A DNA stretch of 64,000 nt from Bryopsis sp. KO-2023 (Eukaryota; Chlorophyta; Ulvophyceae; Bryopsidales; Bryopsidaceae), in assembly GCA_030272585.1 (NCBI GenBank), contig BSYQ01000016.1, positions 868,001 to 932,000 of the forward strand, written 5' to 3'. Shown here piece by piece: positions 22,169 to 36,201 of the stretch. Numbering within the stretch: position 1 is the first letter of the stretch; each line of letters opens with the position of its first letter. The translations under genes and the position numbers were made by a program. The notes beneath the pieces were generated by a model, which saw only the letters and a list, made by a program, of their open reading frames with translations, had not been told where the DNA came from and searched no databases.

Positions 22169-25100
22169 ATGCTGGGTGGAAGAAGAGTCCTTTCGGCATT
22201 GTTGCTGTTTGCGCTTGCTTCCGTCGCAATCGGCGTTGAGATCACGTGTAAGCAACGACAGCTCATAACTTTTCAAAAAAGCACCAAGGGCCGAAACAGC
22301 GACTTCTTCATCCCCTTTGTTGCACATTGACGGCAAAGGCTTATTGCAAATGTTCTTGTTGCTATGCAGCCCAAAACGAGTACCACCATTACGTAACGTG
22401 GAAGAGCACGGCCGTCAAAGACGAAATGGGTTCAGCGGTCGAGCCCCTTCAAATCCTTCAAAATATGATAAGTTTTCAGGTCCCTGGTGTCGGGTACATT
22501 TTTGACACCACAAATTGTCCAGAGTGTCCAGGCAACAACACCGCCTGTGATGGCTGCACAACTCCCGATACTTCCGTCACCATGCCAACAATCACAAAAA
22601 TTGATTTGGAGGTAGAATGCAAGGGTTTGTCTTCTCTGGGTGAGAAGTACGACGCAGCAGTTGTGAAAACGAGTGTTGAAAATCAAATGGGAGGTTTCGG
22701 TGCCAACAACATCACTGTCGCCCCTATGATTGAAATACCTCCGCCTGCACCACCATCACCTGATCAGCCACCCCCTCCGTCCACTCCACCCCCAACCCCC
22801 CCAACGCCACTGGGTCCACCCCCACCAGCTCAGCCCCCACCTCCCAGGACTCCACCGCCTGTGGAATCCTCCGTCACCTCTTTTCTACCGCCTATGCCAC
22901 CCCCTTCCCCTCCACCAGCACCTGCACAAACGTATGATTTCATGATTTTTCAATTGGAGTAGCACCATTGCCAAAGACCTATTCCTGAAACATGAAATGA
23001 ATGCAGCTTTTTATGAGAGTGACATCTCGCCGTATTTGCAGACTCGTCGTCAACGCGTTTCTCAAATGGGACGAAGTCGCTGATGCTTTGCAGCACATCA
23101 ATGATCCTATGGTGAGAGTTGGATTTACAAATCGACCCAAAACAGGGTGATTTTACTTTCCTCCTCCAGCAAATAACGCACACTCATCCATCCATACAAG
23201 ATTCCCACTTCTTAACACTGCATCTGGCAGCGTTTCGCACGTGCAATTGTTCATTTTTGTTTTACAAGAATGTCGATTTCATTGCTTCTGCAAGGACGAC
23301 AAAAATAATATCGCAGCCTAGCAAAAACATTGATTGGATCATCTTTTTTTCCTCAACGGTGGCCACAATTTGTGAATGTTGCAGGCAATAAGTGAAATTC
23401 CAGAGTCTACCTGCACGAGGAAGGCAACTGTGGAAGTGTATTTCAAAAATGCTGATTATACATACACTGCTGACGGCGATGAAGTCAACCAGGATGATAT
23501 TGTCCTCCTTGAAGGAAATATGGAATCCACGAATCTCGACGATGATGTCTGGACATTCGATGATATGAGAATCGAAGACACCCCTGATGAACAAAATGGT
23601 ACGGGCAATCAATCAATCAATAATTACATGTTACAAAATGGTACGGGCAATATGGTTATTATGGACCTGTGTGATCTCTTCTAAAGCAACTAAAAAAATG
23701 CAAGAGTTGTTTAACAAACAAACAAGATGAACGGATGTAACCTTAAATCAAAACTAGTATTTATTATTACGGTGATAATTTCCGAATTAGTTGATGAGAC
23801 ACTCTGGTTTCGATGGTGGTTTTCATTTTCTTAGTGTATATCCCTTGGGTGCTCCGCTCTATTGTTTCATAATACTCCACTACCAGTTTTATATTTTTTA
23901 CTGTTTTGATTAAGACTAGGTGGCTATACACTGAAAGCTCAAAATCAAATCGCATGGCCAAAAAGCCTTGTTTTAGTATTGTCCTAATGCAAAGCCGAGC
24001 ATAAAGTGGGGAAATGAAATTTTTTTAGGTGACCCAAATATTCAAAAAGGAATAACTCTAAAATCACATTATATTCGATACAAAAATTCTGTAAAAACAC
24101 TGTAGCATGTTTCACAAGGATCTGAATTTGTGCTGTTCTACTAGCCTTGGTCGAGTTACCACTCGATGTCTCCCGCTTTGGCACTGATGAGTGCATCTCA
24201 GCGAAGGTGCGTCAAAAACTTTGATATTTCGGCCCTTTTTTCCACTTATTTTTGCTTGTGGTTCCCTTTTACTTCAGACAAGCGTGTTTTTGTGCAATAT
24301 ATGTGTCAGCGACTGCGGAACACAGGGATTTCCTTATCATTTTTTCCATCACCCTGTGCTAGCTTGATAAAATGCAACTTTCTCTCGGTTTGATACTTTA
24401 TTATCATATTTTGGATAAAAAACGAACAAGAGTGTGGGGTATCGGGTCTTCCGTAGCGAGGAGGGAAGAAACAGGAAGTGAAACACACAGTAACGAATGG
24501 AGTGTAACCGCTCAGAGTGTTCAACGATCGTGGTGTTGTGCGTTAGGACGGGACAGAGGGCTGCACCCTGGAACTTGATGCAGGGGTCTGCCTGCCCAAA
24601 ACTCTCCACTCAGTTCAGAACGACTGCTTCACAAGGACGGCAAGTGTCCAAACCTCTCCCAACTGTACTCGACAGGGTTCTGGGCTCTGCATCATTCGAT
24701 TTCCCTGTTGGGGCAGACTGACAGCTCTTTCCAAATTTCGAATCATTGGAGATTGGAGGAAGAAGAATCAATTCTGACGTCCACTCTGAATCGTGTAGGA
24801 TAATTGCAACACAGCCTTTTGCACCTTCGCTGCAGTCCCCGACTTGGGGAATGTGACCATTATCAACAGCCAGTTGCAGGCTGGAATCATCACGGAAGAC
24901 ATCCACAAGGAGAAGCTCTCGGAGCTTCAAGCCTCAGCAAGTGTATCCTGCGTGCCAAAGGAGCTTAAGGCCTGTCTCGATCGTGATTTGCAATCAGGTC
25001 ATTTTGAAATTGTGGTGTTTGATACCATAAGTGGGTGAACTCAGTTATGTGACTCTGTATTGATAAACAACTAAAATATCAACCGGATGAAGTCCCCTGA

Positions 25101-28100
25101 TATAGAAAGTCCTTGACTGCTCTCAGCGGGAAAAGATGCACCTTGACCTAATCCTGGTGTTACAATCATTTGGAACACAATAGATGAATAATTACACATC
25201 TTTCGGAAAGTCCGAAAGTTGATATAATGCCTCTTAGTTGTGGGAGAGAGTTCATCTTTAAACTACCTGGGGTGTGTTGTGGTATGTTACTAAGATAGAC
25301 TTTTTGTGTGTAGGAAATGATTGTTCTGACGGATGCGATCTGGTACCCATTCGGAGCAGAGAGTGGAGACCGACGTGTACTGACCCAAAGGATCTTTGCT
25401 GTAAATTTGGAGTATCCGAAGAAGCCTGTGACGAATCAGTTGTGGTAAGACGGAATCATTGCACTCATTGTGGATTGTTGTGATATTATCAGACCCTGTG
25501 CTGGCAAAACTACAAACAGATAGGGATGCTACAAGTTATTACAGAACAACTTTGCCAGTTAAAATGATAAACATTGTGGTTGTTTTCGTGAGTCTAACAT
25601 ATTCTTGTTCTGGCTGCTTGTCCTGGCAGTCTGATGGATATTGCACGTACAACGCCACAGCTTCAACATGTGACTTCAATGCTGGAACGTGTAGCTCTGT
25701 CGACACATCTGTTCAAAAGCTTTTCTTCAACTGCCAAACGACCGGATTCTGTGACCAGTTGGAGGCGATGATGAAAATGACTCTGGCTGAATCATGCGCA
25801 GAGGATGGCCCATCTGGTCCAGGTACATTTTCCCGCACAATCTGTCTGCTCCACTTCAAGGTTTTGATTGATGAACGCAGGTGAACTGAATTTCGTTGGG
25901 GGGGTTGCTTTCGGTTCAGGTTTGGATATGTGCGCCGACGACCAGGACACTAGCAAGCAATGTCAGCTCTGTAAGCACATGATAAATGTCTTCAAGGTTA
26001 ACTTTGATATGGGGTTGGAGTCGGTTAAAAAGTGCGGGGTGCCGGAATCTTTGTACGTTGAGGAGCTTGGCGGGACCTGTCGGCAACTGGTGAAGGAGGT
26101 TGCCTCCACGGACTGGAAGTGCGCCAATTTGGCTAAGAACCTGACAGTAGGACTACCAAGTGCAACTGATGAGACAGATCTATCCGAGTTGTGCCTAGAA
26201 AGTGGTAAGTTGAAATTGTGGCAACATCCTGGAGGGATGCTTCCTCTCTCCGTTCAGCACCTTCGCAAGGAAAGCCTTTGTCTCCGCATTTGAAGTAGGT
26301 ATTGTCTAAGACAAAACACTGCGTGTGGTCCCAGAGCTCTGTGACGCTGATGAAGAGGGAGATTGTGCGGGTTGTGCTAAGATTTTGCAAGTCGCGCGTA
26401 CGCTGGGGACGATGAAGACCATTGATCTTTCAAAAGAGCAAGACGTCGTCGAATTTTGTTACTTCGTCACTGTTTATGGCTTTATGATGGGAAATGACGA
26501 TGAGGAAAGCGACAACGGGCACGGCGGTGAGACGGACAAGCCTCAAGTGGAACAACAAGATATGCATGGGGATGGTGACGATAAGTGCGGAGAAACTTGC
26601 AGCGCCGATGTAAGTGTACTAGGGCGATGGCCTCTTTTTGCCATTTTGTGATTCTTGGCGATTGTTCCTGGGGGAAAAATCCATCGTTCCGAACGAAAGC
26701 TTCGTTTTCAAGACTTTTGAAGCGCTAGACTTGCGAATGGTGATATCATTGGTGTTTTCCCTGAACAGGACGGCTGTTTCGACACTGGGATGTGTGTCCT
26801 GACGAGCGAGATAACAGAATCGGAAGGAATGAACGAGAAGGAAGAAGAACTCGTTGTGGACGAATGCAGCTGGCACACTGACAGAGTAAGCAATCGCAAA
26901 GAAACTCTGATGAACCCAGATCTAACTGACAGCCCTCGAATTCATACCCAGAAAGGGTCTCATCGCGCGAACAACCGGTTGGGTGTATCTGTAGATAGAA
27001 CTCGATAACCAAACAAACCCAAACCAAAAATCCTTTACTGGTGTGTCGCAGAATATTAATTTTCAATTGTTCGCAGGATACATGCAACATGCAAGGAGAT
27101 TGTGTGTTTGTCGGGACACCACCCCCATACCACGAGGGAAGCGACACCTTCTGTGATGACTTGGAAACCATGATCAATGCTTATGGATTGGAAATTCTGG
27201 ATAGTGCGGAAAAGTCTGCTTTTGCTGCGGGCGCGTGCGGAACCCAATGCGGTGTGTGGAACAAAATGACACTTTTTGCTGTGGGTTGTCTGAAAGTGTC
27301 CTTGGCTGTCGAAGACGATTTAAAACGTGTGCATTCTTTCTATAGGTGTTGGCTGCGCCTCCTGTGATGGAGTAATCGCCAGCATGTCAAGTTTGAGCCT
27401 CCTGAAGGGAGGGGGGGATGCTCAAGCTGTTGGTAAAACTGCAAGGATGACTTGCGAAAGCATGACGGGACGACAGCAGCAACTACCAATTGTAAGCATG
27501 GAGGCACCCGCTCATGACACTTATTTGTATAACAGTGCATATGAATGGTATCCAGGTTTCAGTCTAACCAAAGACCTTTTGCCCATTAACTTGTCGCTTT
27601 TTTCGCTGCAGGGAACGTGTGTCCCCAAGGAAAAGGCCAAGTGCTTGGCGGCGAAATCAAAGATGACCTGTGAGGAGCAGGGCAAGACTTGCACATACAT
27701 GTGAGGACCTGGAGTTTAAAAAAATGAGCTTTCGTAGGAGGAGTGTTTATCTTTTCTTGTCATCGTTCCAAATACACCGATTATGAATGCGTTGCCGATT
27801 TCCTGTTTTCTGCAAAAATAGGCGCTCATGCCAACGAATGAGCCCAGGCCCGGACTTCTGCAAAATGGCGAATCCTTCGAACAGCTCGAGACCTGGAGCT
27901 GCATGTGGAGCTCTGGAAACATGCGGATCCATCCTGGAGGATGTGAATGGGCTTTCCAGAAGAGATATCTGTGGAAAATCAGGTACCAGAGAGAAACAAA
28001 AGCCCCAACTAATTCCAATCTTCAACCAAAGCCAACTTGGTTCAAGACAACTGTGGAGGGATATATTGCCGATTTACTGGCTAAAAAAGGCCCCAGGGGT

Positions 28101-31100
28101 ACAGCCATAGTGACCTACTCAAGTGTGAAAAGATTCCAGATTTCAGATTTACTTGGAAGCTTTAATTTTCGACAGTCTATGATCTTCTGTTGTGCAGGTT
28201 TAAATCTCTGTCCTGGAACTTTCTGTGCTGACTGCTACGAAGCCAGTGATACTGCAATTCCTATGCTCAAAGAGCTAAAGCCTGAGGATGAGTACTGTCC
28301 ATATGCGGACGAGGTGAATGAGCTGGATTGAAAGCCTGTGTGGAAGATATTCATACATCGAATCGATTTTTGACCCCAAACACCCAAAACCCTTCGAAGG
28401 CTTGGAAGAGTCTTGGAGAGAATGTCTAGACATATAGAAATTAACATCTACATTTCATCAGCCTCCAGGGAGAAACTCAATTGTCATGATTGGCGTTTTA
28501 CAGATGTCGCGAGAGGAGGCATGTTTCAGCCAGCTTTCCGAGATAGCCGATGCCAAGGCGGCGTGCGGTAACATGATGACTGTCACGACTGCAATTCTGA
28601 AGGGGGACTACGCTGGGGCCTGCGAGGATTCAGGTTCGTTTTTGGCGTCAGAAGCTCCTTTCATTCACATCACTGGAGGTGCCTGAACTCCTAATTAAGT
28701 TACCCTATTGTCTGGTGCAGAGGACACAAAAGACTGCATGGATGTCACTAAGTTTGTTCACGACCTGATCAAAAATGGACATCTCCAGAACAGCACCGAT
28801 GGGGTTGAAAGGGCATGCCGTGAGCTTGGCGGGGACTGGGCAGATATGGAAAAGATGTAAGTCCAGTCTTGATATTGCTATTGGGATACCAGTATGGGGA
28901 GTAACAGACGAATCAATAATATCTTGCAGCAGTTCTACATTTCAGAAAAACCTTGGGTTGGTTCTTCATCTTGAAATAATTGTTGGGTTTTTTACAAGGT
29001 TGATGGTATACGGCAATCTCCGATGCGACCCAACTAACAACGGATGCTGCGATAAATTGGACGATGGAGAGGGAGGATTGTACCCCTCTAGGGACCAATG
29101 TTTGGAGAGGCCTCATTGTGAGTTTGACCCCCCTTCCATCCCTAAATGCATCCTTGCAGAAGATGAGTGCGCAAAATACTTCCAAGATACATTCGAGACG
29201 GATGGAGATGGAGTGTGCGCCAGTGGCTGCGAGTTTGTGGAGACGACCGACTTTAGAGCGTTGCCATTGGTGAGAGCTATGAAACGCTTCCGATGAGCGT
29301 TTTTTTTTGTTTTTTTTTAAGTATAACATTCATCCAGTTGAAGCGATACTTGGTTTTTTCTGATGATGAATTGTAAGCTCGTGACTCGCTTTTGCCGTTC
29401 GCGTCCAAACAGAAGGAAAAGCTCGGTGAGAATGAAGAGAAACGGCGAGGATTCTGCATTGATATGGAAGGAAGAACAGGCTGTGCGCAAAGCTTGGCAA
29501 GGAACAACACGTGCCCAGCGGACAAATGCATGCCGAGAAGGATGGTAAAAAAACAATCCACGCAGAAAGAGTCCCACAAACAACACATTTCAGCAACTTG
29601 TATTCACTGGTTGTCTCAATCTTCTGGCAGGAATGTCACGTGCGTTCATCCTCCGACTTTGGATGCGATCGTGAAGATGAATGTTGCGTTGCGTCCACCA
29701 CAAAAACCATCGAGCCCGCCGACTGCTCCAGCGATAAGGGTTGCTCTCTTCATAAGCGTTGCAAGCGAGTTTTCGATCCTTGCAATAGATACCACAATGA
29801 GTGGGAATGCGCCAAAGATAGGGACAGCTGCACCTGGCACCCTGAGAGAGATCTATGTGTGTACCAGAATAATTCCAGCTTTAGCTCCAATGGATTTCTG
29901 ACGGCAGCCAACAGCACCAGAAACCTAACATTTTGTTTTTGCTTCTGTCAGTCGATCCATTCGCAGGAAACTGCGTTGGCATCCGGGATGAGTGCGAGGA
30001 GCTGGGCGAGACGGAATGCGACACTAGAATGGCATGTATGTTGGTGGATCGATGCGAAAAGAATGAATGCGATGAGGGAGATCAATGCTGTCCGTTGTCC
30101 ATGAACGCGTGCCAGGCAGAAAAAACCTGCCAAGTTTCCGGCGAATGCCTTCTTCGAAGGGATGACTGCTCTTATCTGTAAGGATGCGTCGCACCCCCTT
30201 TTACTCTTCCTCCAAATCAAATTTCTTTTGGCCTCATCAAGCACAGAAAACTCTTGGACTGCTTTCGTTATCATGTTTTGGGTTCTCTTCCTTGCACCAC
30301 AGCTGGTGATGCCCCCATTTTTCTGTGTTTGTAATTTTTGGCTGTCATCGAATTTGTTTTAGAGAAGGCATGCTCCATGAATACATGCATCTCCTGTCTC
30401 CCACTTTCAGATTCAGTACTGATTTAGACGTTTGGCTGTGGTTCAGAGATGATGAGGCATCATGCAAGGAAATGGACGAGTGCCAGTGGGATGGCTCCTC
30501 TTGCTCACTTTCTGACAATCCTTGTCACGATGTCTCACAGCTGCATTGTAGAACAAAAAGGGACGAGAACGGGGGAAGCTTGTGCAAGTGGGATGCTTTG
30601 TGTGTTGACAAGTGCTCAATTTGCAAAGACTGTATCGATGCAATGGCCGTGGTTGCTGCCGCAAATGCGGACGTCACGAACAGCAACACTGTCGCAAAGG
30701 TCGGGCAATCAACAGTCACACGCAAGCTGCCTTACTTGTGTGGTGGAGTTTTTGTTGTGTCGAGAAATACTGGCACTTGTTTTGTTGCTTCTTTCTTCTT
30801 TCGAGTGTTGCAGCACTGTTTTAAACTGTGTTTTGGAAAAAAGTGCATCTCCCTGTTTTTAGTCGTCACTAGGGGTTATGACCTCTTTTTGCTGTGCTTG
30901 AATTGCTTTGTTATTGATATTGGTATTAATCAGAGTGCCATTTCTGCTGCAGAGTGCCATGGCGGCGTGCGTAAAACTTGGAATCGATAGAACACTGTGC
31001 CGACGAAGGCTCTACCTTGCAGTCGTGTTCAGTCAAAGCGGGAGCTTCGGAAAGCGACCTATGGCCGTCTGCTCCAAAATCAATGAATGCAGTGGTGACT

Positions 31101-34100
31101 GCACTTTTACCGTGGATGGCGCTGAAATGGAACCCGACTTTTGTACTGCAAGCGGTTTGTCGGCGACCACAAGTTCACCAACTCGAAAGCTCCTGGGTCT
31201 GCAAACCGATACAACATGTTTCAAGACGGCGGATTGCACATCTCCAGCGTACTGCAGTTTCGTGAGCCCTGTTGATACGTGCTCTTGTAATCCTTTCAAT
31301 GGACGAGACAAGTGAGTTCAACAAAAGATCATAATTTCCAAGCAAATATTGATTTTGGTAAAAGACCTTGCAGAAACACTTTCCTCAATTGGAAGGATGT
31401 TGAAAAATTGAAAACATGATTGTCGAATATCGTTCCAGTCTGAGCATCAGCGCGACTTGAGACAAAATTGATGGTGCACCAAACCAAACCAAACCAAAAA
31501 TGGTGCACCAAAGTATTTAAAATGTTCAATAGATGATTCCACAACATACTCTGGAAAGCCAGAATCCAAGGCGACAATATACCTCGTCATCTTTCTTTGG
31601 TCGTGATATTATCGAATTTGAAAATAATTTTTTATATTACCTAATTGCTGCTACGCAACTGCGTGTTCACTCATCGTTGCCTCAGAAATTGACATATTGT
31701 TTTTTGAACCTCTTCAGGTGCATTGCAAAAGGAACTTGTCAAGACTTCTGCGATCAGTTCACGGACCAAATGGCTGCTGTGAACGGTCGGTACACAAACT
31801 GCGCGGTGGATGGGGACTGCTCTACCGGCAATACTTGTGATACATCATCGAATAAGAGCCGGTGCCGTGTCTTGAGCTGCACAAACGCTGGGCTTTCAAG
31901 CTCAGTATGCGATGGTATTTGCGTCCCAAGCGGTCGCGAAATCACCGCGGCCAAGTTCAACAATGATGGAAACCAAATTACCGCCACGTTGAACTTCCCA
32001 GCTCCTAAACGCGGCTTTGCCTGCAGCAAAGCTTTTGATACTGCGACTGTGACTCTGTTGGGCTCGCGTGCGTACTGCTTCACAACAGAGACAGAACTGA
32101 CGATATACTTGAGAAAGGGTGCAACTGTTGCGGTGGGCGATACACTGACCCTGGACTCATCGCAAACAGCGATGAAGGACACACTTGGTGGATCCTTCTC
32201 TGGCGGAGTGACAGTTACGACTTGTGACTCTTGCGTCGCCCCTGAAGTGAATGTTGTTTTCCCTGCGATACTTTCTGCTGGTTGCTCGGGGACATCAGGG
32301 TCAGCTCTTTTCGACGCCACATACTCCATCGACACCGCAGGTCGAGTCCTAACATCCTCGTGGTCCATTGACGAAAGCGCCTGCTACAGAGCGACGTCCA
32401 GTGATTCCTTCACCACGTCGTCCGACTGCACAGCAATTAAGACTCTAATCGATGCTGCCGGGTAGGATTCTGCAAAGTTATTTTCTGAGCACCTTGTGAC
32501 TTGAAGAAGAAAAGCTACTGATAAGAAAATTTGTCTTCCTTGCATCAGGGATTCTGCATCGCTGGAAGTGGGTGGTACAGTCGTGAGTTCCCTGACCGCT
32601 GGTGACTACAAGATCACTTACACAGGGACAAACTTCCTGGGGGTCGCCAAAACGCAAGATATTATTTTCACGAAGTCGGCCACCGCTGTGCCAGTTGTTG
32701 GTATCATTGGTGGCACGAATGAGTTCGACTTTATGCTCAAGGATGGAGTCCGGGTTTTTGCCTTTGTGGACATCACCTCCGTTTGCGAAGGTTACACTGT
32801 GGATTATGAGTGGACTTCCCTTGACACTCCAGAATGGTCTGCATTAGAGGGTGGCTACACCAGGAAGAATTTCATCCTGCCGGGACCAGTCACGACTGCT
32901 CAAGCACAAAATGACTACAACATTCGTCTAACAGCGACGTTGAAAGATGCTAGTGGAGTGATACAAGGTTCAGTGACGCAGGATGTGTTGCTCCACGCAC
33001 ATGGATCTCCAATCACTCCCAGAATCGAAGGGAAATATGGGGATGTCTTGTTGTCTGGGGATGTTTGCATGGATGTCTCTGCATCTATCGATCCGGACGA
33101 CCCTGAGCAACAATCGAGTTTCGCGGTTGTGTGGACTTGTGAAAAGAATGAGATAGGCGGAGAGGCTTGCTTTACTGGCACCGATCAGCCAGACATTGAG
33201 GGATCACAGCTCTGCATTCCTCCAGAACTTCTGACCGCTGGAGAATGGTACTACTACACAGCCAAAATAATGAAGACAGATGTTGGATTGACCACGGTCA
33301 CAAGATCCGCATCTGCCACAATCGTTTTCAGGCCAATACCAGCCGACAGCAAAGTACCTCTCGGCTCAATCGAAATGCAGTGTGGTGCCCTGGATTGCCC
33401 TGCTTATTTCAATCCAACTGACTTGATCAATCTGATGGTCACCGTGGACTCATCGTATGCCAGTGAGACAACAATCGAATGGAGTTGTGATGGCATTGAT
33501 GATCTGGAGGGTAACTCCCTTGGGGGTATTAATCTGCCAAACTTGTTGATCAAGCCTGACACCATCGATGGTGGTGCAGAAATCACATGTACCGCAACCT
33601 TGACTAGAACAGATGTCGAGGCGGACACAGGTACTGCTGTCAGGTCCTTCAAGATGAACTCTCCACCTTATTGTGGAGCAGCAAATGATGCATGCTTGAC
33701 AGTGAGCCAGACATCTGATTCAAACACGTATCCGGATGCCGTTTACAAGGCTAGGGCCAGAGAGTTCATAGACGAGGGATCTCGTATGGTGTACGTCTTT
33801 GGAGAGTACATTGGTTCCAACCCGCAAGTGTTTGTCACTCACAAGCGAAGCACCGGGACGACGTTCAATTTCCGGGGATTGGAGGAGGGCGAACATCTCT
33901 TGGCGGTCAAGGTTTACGATACCTATGGTGCATTCACAGAACAGACCAAGACAATCACGATTGATGCCCCCGCTGAAGACTACGTCCCAGACTTGAGCGT
34001 ACTTACAGCAGCCAAAGAAGATTTCCTGAAGGGCCAACAAGCGGGGGATCCCGTTGAAGTTTTCACACAAAGTCGAAAGGCTGTAGGCCTACTGAAACGT

Positions 34101-36201
34101 GCTTCGGGAGGAAATGGGATTTCCGAAAGTGAGGGGAAGGAGCTGGCTGCGAGCTTCACGGCGGCTTGCACGTCTCAAGTGTCTGACAATCCAGAAGACG
34201 TGAACGTTGACGAGTATCTTATTGCGCAAGGCGTTCTTGGGGAGCTCTCCCAGAACAACTTCACTCAACCTTCCGATATTGATATGATGATGGACGCCGC
34301 GTTGAATGGGTTGACGGGTTCAGAGTATGGAAACGTAGCATACTCAGCTGATCAATGCATTGATATTCTGAACATGTGCGCGTCGGGCATTAAGAAAAGG
34401 CAAGAAGCTGGAGAATCAACAGACTCCGTTGAGTTTTTCGACAAGTTCAAATCTATTATGAAGAAGTGTTCCGCACTATCGTGTCTCAAAGCCACCCCAG
34501 GTACAGACCCAGTTGCATCTGGGTCTTCAGCTGAGGGTTTCGATCCTATTGCCATGGCGTGTCAGCGCGAAACCACTACTGGCTTGAACGGGAAATCGTT
34601 GAAGGTTGGGGCGAAAAACGGCGGTGGGCGACGGCGCTTGGCGGCTTTCGTGACAGAGGAAGCGGATGTAACACTTCCTGCAGACTTCGCTGATAAATGC
34701 GGAGAGTATTGTCCAGAAACTCAAATGGCAACAAGCATTCAGTTTTTCACCGACACATCATCTCACGAGACTTTGCTTGGGACACTGGTGACTGGCGTCG
34801 GAATCACGAACGACGTTATCGTCTCTGGAATTCTCGACATCGATTTCCCAGATCATCTGGGAGAAGGGGAGCTGTGTCCCTCAGAATCCTGCACGTTGAC
34901 TGCAAAAATTCCCATCGACGCAGAGAAATGGAAAAGCGATGCTGGTACCGTCACAATTTGTATGCTGATCGAAGACGGGGTGGCGGTCAGCGGATCTTCC
35001 TCAGGAATCGAATACGTTGAAGACTCCTACGACCCAAGCACAGGGCTCGCAACTTGTAACTCCACAATGTACGGGGAAATGCTGGTGGCTCAGTACTCTG
35101 CACCACCACCTCCTCCACCACCGCCGCCACCAACTCCTCCACCGCCAGCTCCATTTGAGGAAGATAGTGAGGCACCTGTTGAAGCCCCTGCTCCTTCTCC
35201 CGCTACCTCTTCTGCCCCTGCTCCTGCTCCTGCTACTACCCCTGCCGAGGCTGACCCACCAGTCTCAAATCCTCCTCAAACTAAGAAGGTGACCATACAA
35301 TAGATCGACCACCCCCACGAAAATACACGTTCGACAAAAGGCACATGCAACCAAATCAGAAACCATGTTCTTTCCAGTGTTGGCATTGATGATATGTTGC
35401 AATGTCGAGCAAACTGTCTCACCACAACAGTTGCACAAAAAACAGTATGTTGATATTGCTCAGCTACGACAATGTCCCAAGTGCCACCTGTGGAATATAA
35501 ATTCACAGGACGCCTTGTGGTTTTAGTGAAATATTGAAACCCGATTCTTTGTTCACCCACCTGACGACTTGTACATCTTCCTACAGGCTGAAGTCCAAAT
35601 CAAGTTCCCTGGAGACTACAACACGCTGAAGAACGACCAGGAGTTCTTGACTGGAGTGACAGATGCTACGGCCGATGCTGCCAAAGTGGATAGAAGCAAT
35701 GTCAAGATTGTGAGCACGAGGGCTGGTTCCATTATTGTGGAAATGGAGGTGGAGTTCCCAGCCGACAGGAACGACAACGAGATTCAAGATTTCACGGATG
35801 AAATTGAGTCAGACCCACGCTCAGTGCTCGCATTTGATTCATCCTTCACGGACAAATATGGCAAGCCACAGCCAGCAGAAAAGAAGAAGAAAGGTGCGTG
35901 ATGGCTGGATGCCACTTCAACCTGGGTAGCTGAACCAATTCCAAGGCGCTCAAAGAGATGTCTTCCTAGCATATGTCTTTCCATTTCAGTATAAGTAGCG
36001 TGTTTTCTTTTAAAGAAAAAGAAGCCAAGACTGGATCTGATGATATGTGTTTTTGCAGGTGGACCTAACGTGGGGCTTATTGCTGGACTCGTTGCTGGTA
36101 TCACAGCGCTTGTGGTGCTTATTGTTGTGGCGGTTCTCATCGCCGCCAGGCGGAAAAAATACACAAACGTACCATCAGGGTCGAACTACGAGCCCGCATA
36201 G
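22169..36201 (+). CDS. Large single-pass receptor with cysteine-rich region and REJ, GAIN/GPS-like and SEA-like domains
   Basis: 27 exons close in frame to about 2,812 residues: 22169-22247, 22370-22931, 23042-23111, 23385-23598, 24836-24997, 25314-25444, 25630-25822, 25920-26204, 26335-26609, 26769-26885, 27077-27251, 27346-27491, 27612-27700, 27822-27982, 28198-28313, 28504-28633, 28721-28856, 28999-29269, 29413-29544, 29631-29856, 29952-30177, 30447-30699, 30953-31311, 31718-32461, 32549-35288, 35587-35890, 36059-36201. A signal peptide (RVLSALLLFALASVAIG) leads into a 120-residue domain and a PPSP/PPTP linker. A cysteine-rich region spans about residues 310-1500, partly saposin-like (CQLCKHMI, CSICKDCIDAM). 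Exons 24-25 carry REJ-like sequence (ILSAGCSGTSGSALFDATYS, NSPPYCG) and end in a GPS-like CNSTMYGEMLVAQYS. A second proline linker, a SEA-like domain, one membrane span and a tail ending SNYEPA follow. An in-frame ATG at 22115 is an alternative start. Polycystin-type channel spans are absent. The ligand is unknown. Confidence 0.85.
23591..23651 (+). promoter_or_regulatory. Duplicated 5' splice site of receptor exon 4
   Basis: ACAAAATGGTACGGGCAAT occurs at 23591-23609 and again at 23633-23651. Each copy holds the donor ATG|GTACGG. The offset is 42 bases and the intervening codons are open, so use of the second donor would add 14 residues in frame. Confidence 0.75.
23599..24835 (+). other. Longest receptor intron (intron 4)
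   Basis: 1.24 kb. Unlike most introns here it has few homopolymers. The first half is AT-rich and the second half (from about 24420) is balanced and resembles the intergenic blocks at 4.3-7.6 and 21.1-22.1 kb. No coding potential or RNA gene was recognised. Confidence 0.5.
31471..31510. repeat. (AACCA)n tract between copies of an 11 bp direct repeat
   Basis: ATGGTGCACCA (31471-31481) recurs at 31500-31510 around AACCAAACCAAACCAAAA, inside receptor intron 23. TGGTGCACCA is itself a palindrome. A matching tract with its own flanking repeat lies at 4423-4502. Confidence 0.75.

Noticed and set aside
22730..22945. His/Pro/Leu-rich frame in receptor exon 2
   Set aside because: Out-of-frame reading of the proline-linker codons; the in-frame reading joins neighbouring exons with correct phase.
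35301..35586. Stop codon shortly after the receptor proline linker, suggesting the protein ends there
   Set aside because: A GT donor at 35289 precedes the stop, and exons 26-27 continue in phase with a SEA-like domain and a membrane span.
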